Assembly: GCF_039545055.1 (NCBI RefSeq)
Contig: NZ_BAABRP010000001.1
Span: forward strand, 487,501-551,500
Source: Deinococcus carri
Lineage (GTDB): Bacteria > Deinococcota > Deinococci > Deinococcales > Deinococcaceae
DNA length: 64,000 nt
Direction: 5' to 3'
Below the pieces are notes generated by a model that saw nothing but the letters and a program-made list of their open reading frames with translations, ran no database searches and was not told where the DNA came from. The position numbers were made by a program, and so were the translations under genes. Below are positions 59,647 to 64,000 of the stretch, in pieces; the first letter of the stretch is position 1, and each line of letters opens with the position of its first letter.

Positions 59647-60594
59647 GTGTTAGGTGCGCTGGGTTGGGTGGTGCAGCCGCTGGCCGCTCTGGCGCTGGCC
59701 TTTTATGCCTCGGTGATCTTCGGGCGGCGGGGCCGGGAGTGGCAGCCGGTGGCGCTGGCGGCGGGGCTGCTGGTCCTGCTGGCGGTGCTGGGGGCGGGCT
59801 GGGTCGTTCATCCGGCGGCGGGGATGCTGCTGGGGTTTTTCGGCACGCAGGCCTTTCACCGCTGGCGGGCGCACTGGCCCGCGCTGCTGGTGGGCCTCGT
59901 CGCGGGCGTGTTCTTCATGGCGCTGGACGCCGGGTGGCTGCTGATCCCGCTGGCCGTGATGGGCATGATCTGGCTGTTGACCGCCGCTTTTGCCTGGATG
60001 GGTGAAAAGAATGCCGCTCCCCTCGGCCCGCCGCCCTCCCTCCCGTCCCTCCCCGAACAGGCGGGTGGGTTGCCGGTGGGCGATTTCGGTTCCCGCGCCG
60101 GGAAGGTGGCCACCAGGGAAGCCCGCCGCGAGGCCCGCAGGCAGGCCAGGGCCAGGCTGGAAACGCCGCCCCCCGCGCCCCCGCCTGCCGCCCCCGACCT
60201 CTTCGGCACGTTTCTTCACGACGAGCGTCTGCCGGGGGAGGCCCGCGCGCAGCTTGCCGCCCTGAACCTGCGGACCCGCGAGGCCCTGGCCGCCCTGGAC
60301 CGGCTGGGCCAATCGGGCAGCGAGGCCGCGTATCTGGCCCGCGCCGTGCGTGACGAGTACGCGCCCACCGCTGTCCAGGCCTACCTCAAGCTGCCGCCCA
60401 CGCTCGCGGGGACCGCGCCCCTTCAGGACGGCAAGACGGGCCGCGACCTGCTGCGCGAACAGCTCGATATTCTGCTGAACGCCGTGCAGGACATCCTGGC
60501 GAACACGGCCCGGACCGGCGGCCAGGACCTGCTGACCCACCAGCGGTTTCTGGAAGACCGCTTCCGCAAGGCCAGGGGCGACTTGGAGGTGTAG
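59647..60594 (+). CDS. Membrane protein with XpaC-like C-terminal helices
   Basis: A 315-residue protein: four membrane segments in the first 120 residues, a Pro/Arg linker (125-180), then a helical domain whose AVRDEYAPTAVQAYLKLPP resembles the XpaC family core. XpaC genes often neighbour TelA-type genes in Firmicutes; a TelA-family gene occurs 11 kb away here. The family match is by eye and moderate. GTG 59647 behind GGGGGAAAGAGG. Confidence 0.65.
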   Translation: MLGALGWVVQPLAALALAFYASVIFGRRGREWQPVALAAGLLVLLAVLGAGWVVHPAAGMLLGFFGTQAFHRWRAHWPALLVGLVAGVFFMALDAGWLLIPLAVMGMIWLLTAAFAWMGEKNAAPLGPPPSLPSLPEQAGGLPVGDFGSRAGKVATREARREARRQARARLETPPPAPPPAAPDLFGTFLHDERLPGEARAQLAALNLRTREALAALDRLGQSGSEAAYLARAVRDEYAPTAVQAYLKLPPTLAGTAPLQDGKTGRDLLREQLDILLNAVQDILANTARTGGQDLLTHQRFLEDRFRKARGDLEV

Positions 60595-60686
60595 CCGCCG
60601 AGCCTGGCCTGCTTGCCTGGACAAACAGGGCAGCCGTCCTGTTTTCTCGGCTTGATTTCTCTATCCTGAGTCCAGGACTCGGGATT

Positions 60687-61205
60687 ATGACCAGAACCTT
60701 CACTGCTCCCGCCACTCAGGCGCATACCCACACCGACCCCCGCACCCGCTCGCTGCTGCTGGCCGCCGAGGCCGTGCTGGCGCACCTGCACCCGCGAGCA
60801 CCGCTGCGACTGGAGCAGGTGACCCTGGAAGGTGGCGTGGCCTTCGCGGCCCAGCTGCATCCCCAGGCGCTCGCCACCAACCGCGCGCTGCTGGAGGAAG
60901 TGGTGCTGGTGGCCCTCGCTGGGGCGGCGGCGGCGCGGCTGCTGGGCGTATCTCTGCCGGAAGGCGCAGGGAGCCGGGATGCCCGTGCCCTGCTCGCATC
61001 GGCCCTCACGCAGCCCGAGGAGGCCGAGGTGCAGGACGCCTACCTGACCGTGCTGGAGGCGCGCGCCCGCGCTGCCCTGCGCCACCACTGGGCGGAAGTG
61101 GAAGTCGTCGCGGCGGGCCTGCGCGAGCAGGGCACCCTGGGCGCACAGGCCGTCGCGCACCGGGTGGCCTGCGCCCAGGGCATCCGCAGCACCTTGATGA
61201 ACTGA
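60687..61205 (+). CDS. Hypothetical protein, 172 residues, ending in a dispersed repeat
   Basis: A soluble, helical, His/Ala-rich protein. The run of helices with LLGVSLPEGAGSRDARALLASAL and HHWAEVEVVAAGLREQGTLGAQAVAH loosely recalls the helical part of M41 (FtsH-type) peptidases, but there is no HExxH motif, so no function is assigned. Its stop codon TGA (61203-61205) is the first three bases of an SNR-like repeat, so the original C-terminus may have been longer. Confidence 0.6.
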   Translation: MTRTFTAPATQAHTHTDPRTRSLLLAAEAVLAHLHPRAPLRLEQVTLEGGVAFAAQLHPQALATNRALLEEVVLVALAGAAAARLLGVSLPEGAGSRDARALLASALTQPEEAEVQDAYLTVLEARARAALRHHWAEVEVVAAGLREQGTLGAQAVAHRVACAQGIRSTLMN

Positions 61206-61361
61206 TACGGATTCCGGTTGAACAGTGATGCCATAACTGGGAAACCCGACTGGAAGGACTCGCAGAGCTGCGCAGCAGAGAAGGAAAAGGACGGATTCCA
61301 GAATGGAGTGAGCCTTCGGCGTTTTCCCGAAGGAGAACGGCTGGGGCCGGAATCCGTATGA
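61203..61361. repeat. SNR-like dispersed repeat with inverted ends
   Basis: 159 bp from TGATACGGATTCCGG to CCGGAATCCGTATGA; the ends are inverted repeats with one mismatch. It shares parts with 20844-20948. The interior has no gene. Confidence 0.8.
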
Positions 61362-61482
61362 CACCCCTGCGACAAAGAAAGGCAAGCGGAGAAGTCAGAT
61401 TTGTAGGCCAATCTTCATTTAGGGGGTGCTGTTACGGTTGCTTCTGCCGCTTCGGCGCACGCTGCCCGCAGGAGGCCACACC

Positions 61483-61680
61483 ATGAACGACACCCGCAAC
61501 AACCAGCAGAGCAGCATCGTGGGGCGCTGTGACGCCACCAGCTGCCGTTACAACGAGCAGCACGAGTGCCACGCCGGGCAGATCGAGGTCGCCATGAGCG
61601 GCCAGATGGCGCAGTGCCTGACCTACACCCCCGAGGAAGGCATGGGCGACAGCCAGCGCCCCAGCCAGAGCACCCACTAA
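61483..61680 (+). CDS. DUF1540 small metal-binding-like protein
   Basis: A 65-residue hydrophilic protein with CDATSCRYNEQHECHAGQ and a later QCLTYTP. The four Cys and one His match the DUF1540 pattern, thought to bind a metal; the role is unknown. ATG 61483 lies behind GGAGG. Confidence 0.85.
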   Translation: MNDTRNNQQSSIVGRCDATSCRYNEQHECHAGQIEVAMSGQMAQCLTYTPEEGMGDSQRPSQSTH

Positions 61681-61691
61681 GACCGCAAGGC

Positions 61692-61737
61692 GGGAAGGCG
61701 GCCAGGAGAGCAATTCTGGCCGTCTCCCCGACTTTTT
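61692..61737 (+). terminator. Terminator after the DUF1540 gene
   Basis: 61692-61705 pairs with 61716-61729 at about 12 of 14 positions; TTTTT follows at 61733-61737. Confidence 0.75.
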
Positions 61738-61768
61738 CTATATGACCACACCCCCTCTGGCTACCCCT

Positions 61769-61789
61769 GCTGACAGCTGAACGCTGAAC
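61769..61789. repeat. Three-unit heptamer array (GCTGAAC)
   Basis: GCTGACA, GCTGAAC, GCTGAAC, ending 3 bp before the 3' end of the CDF gene. It is the shortest of the fifteen arrays. Confidence 0.75.
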
Positions 61790-61792
61790 GCT

Positions 61793-62680
<888 letters not shown>

Positions 62681-62739
62681 CCGGCGAGGCTAACAGGGTT
62701 AGGCGCGGCGAAAGGCGGCACCGGGCGGGGGACAGCAGA

Positions 62740-63192
62740 TCACGCCGGGGGCAGGGCCACGTGCCATTCTGCCTTGAGCTGCCCATCCTCGATGTTCAGC
62801 ACGGTCAGCGCGGAATTGCCGATGCTGTTCAGAGTGGCGTTGGCCCGGACCGTCTGGCCGGTCTTCATGCAGGTGAAGGTGGAATCCAGGCCGCCCAGGT
62901 TGACGTGCGTCGTGTTGAGCAGCTCGTACCGCCCAGCCTGCCGCAGGAGCGCGGCCCGGCCTTGCAGGTCGACGGGGACAAACGACGCAGCAGAGCTGTC
63001 CGTGGGCAGATACCTGAGGACCTTCTCCGGGTTGCCGCTGACCCAGACTAAGGCCGCCTCGTTCCACTTCACCTCGCCGCAGGCTGCCAGAACGTCGGCG
63101 CTGACCGTCACACTGACAATCTGAACGACGGTCATGGGTTGATTGCAACTGGCGAGGGGCGCGAGGAGCAGCAGAGGGAGAAGGCGGCGCAT
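62740..63192 (-). CDS. Hypothetical lipoprotein
   Basis: A 150-residue protein beginning MRRLLPLLLLAPLASC, where LASC is the lipobox. The mature part has two more Cys (LAACGE, FTCMKTGQ) and mostly beta strands. No family recognised. ATG 63192 is chosen over a longer in-frame start; TACCTT lies 5 nt upstream. It is divergent from uvrD. Confidence 0.7.
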   Translation of the reverse strand: MRRLLPLLLLAPLASCNQPMTVVQIVSVTVSADVLAACGEVKWNEAALVWVSGNPEKVLRYLPTDSSAASFVPVDLQGRAALLRQAGRYELLNTTHVNLGGLDSTFTCMKTGQTVRANATLNSIGNSALTVLNIEDGQLKAEWHVALPPA

Positions 63193-63268
63193 ATGCGAAG
63201 GTAACACTGCTCATGCTCCCAGTCTGCCCAACAGGTGTGGGTTACGTCCTCAACATAACCCCACCTGC

Positions 63269-63274
63269 TAGACT
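63269..63274 (+). promoter_or_regulatory. -10 element of uvrD
   Basis: TAGACT ends 6 nt before the GTG at 63281, with no ribosome site, suggesting a leaderless uvrD mRNA. Confidence 0.5.
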
Positions 63275-63280
63275 CCCTGG

Positions 63281-64000
<720 letters not shown>

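Overview
The window is a high-GC bacterial chromosome segment that I assign to the genus Deinococcus; the species cannot be fixed from the sequence. The grounds are a Gfh1-type RNA polymerase factor (a family limited to Deinococcus-Thermus), a nuo operon and a sugar-binding protein that both look Thermus/Deinococcus-like, a UvrD start very like the Deinococcus protein, many start codons lying 5-9 nt after a TANNNT -10 element (leaderless transcripts are common in Deinococcus), and dispersed short repeats beginning TGATACGGATTCCG.

Layout. 1-8 kb: two transporters, a flavin/PLP-oxidase-fold protein, the ferrous iron operon feoA-feoB-feoC-like, a pseudouridine synthase and an NDUFA9-like SDR. 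8-16 kb: mutS2, a secreted beta-rich protein, a block of fused dispersed repeats, an MFS protein, gfh1 and lysS. 16-21 kb: a ROK regulator plus a three-gene sugar ABC transporter without its own ATPase. 21-22.7 kb: a histidine kinase and a small CRISPR array with no cas genes. 22.9-38.6 kb: the complete 14-subunit NADH:quinone oxidoreductase operon nuoA-N, with one extra small membrane protein between nuoD and nuoE. 38.6-49.4 kb: a CHASE2-GGDEF/FecR pair, an ABC-F ATPase, an erythromycin-esterase-like/phosphoribosyltransferase pair, a uridine-kinase-like/TelA pair and a proteinase-inhibitor-like protein. 49.4-54 kb: gatC, a 23-codon bridging ORF and serS; a self-contained unit for a 44-residue membrane peptide; and a serine protease-endonuclease I fusion. 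54-64 kb: small hypotheticals, a ComF-like protein, typA, an XpaC-like protein, a DUF1540 protein, a CDF metal transporter and the start of uvrD.

The most unusual feature is not a gene. Fifteen intergenic sites carry tandem repeats whose period is always 7 bp although the unit differs (GGCGGAA, GGCAGAA, GGTACGC, CTCAGCC, CCCACAA and others). Many sites hold two inverted halves that can form long hairpins, and they occupy seven junctions inside the nuo operon plus its 3' end. They recall the heptameric STRR repeats of cyanobacteria. A second layer consists of miniature elements with terminal inverted repeats, some nested in one another. Other points worth follow-up are the intracellular-looking protease-nuclease fusion, the cas-less CRISPR array, the isolated membrane-peptide unit, and a likely CTG start codon in the sugar permease.
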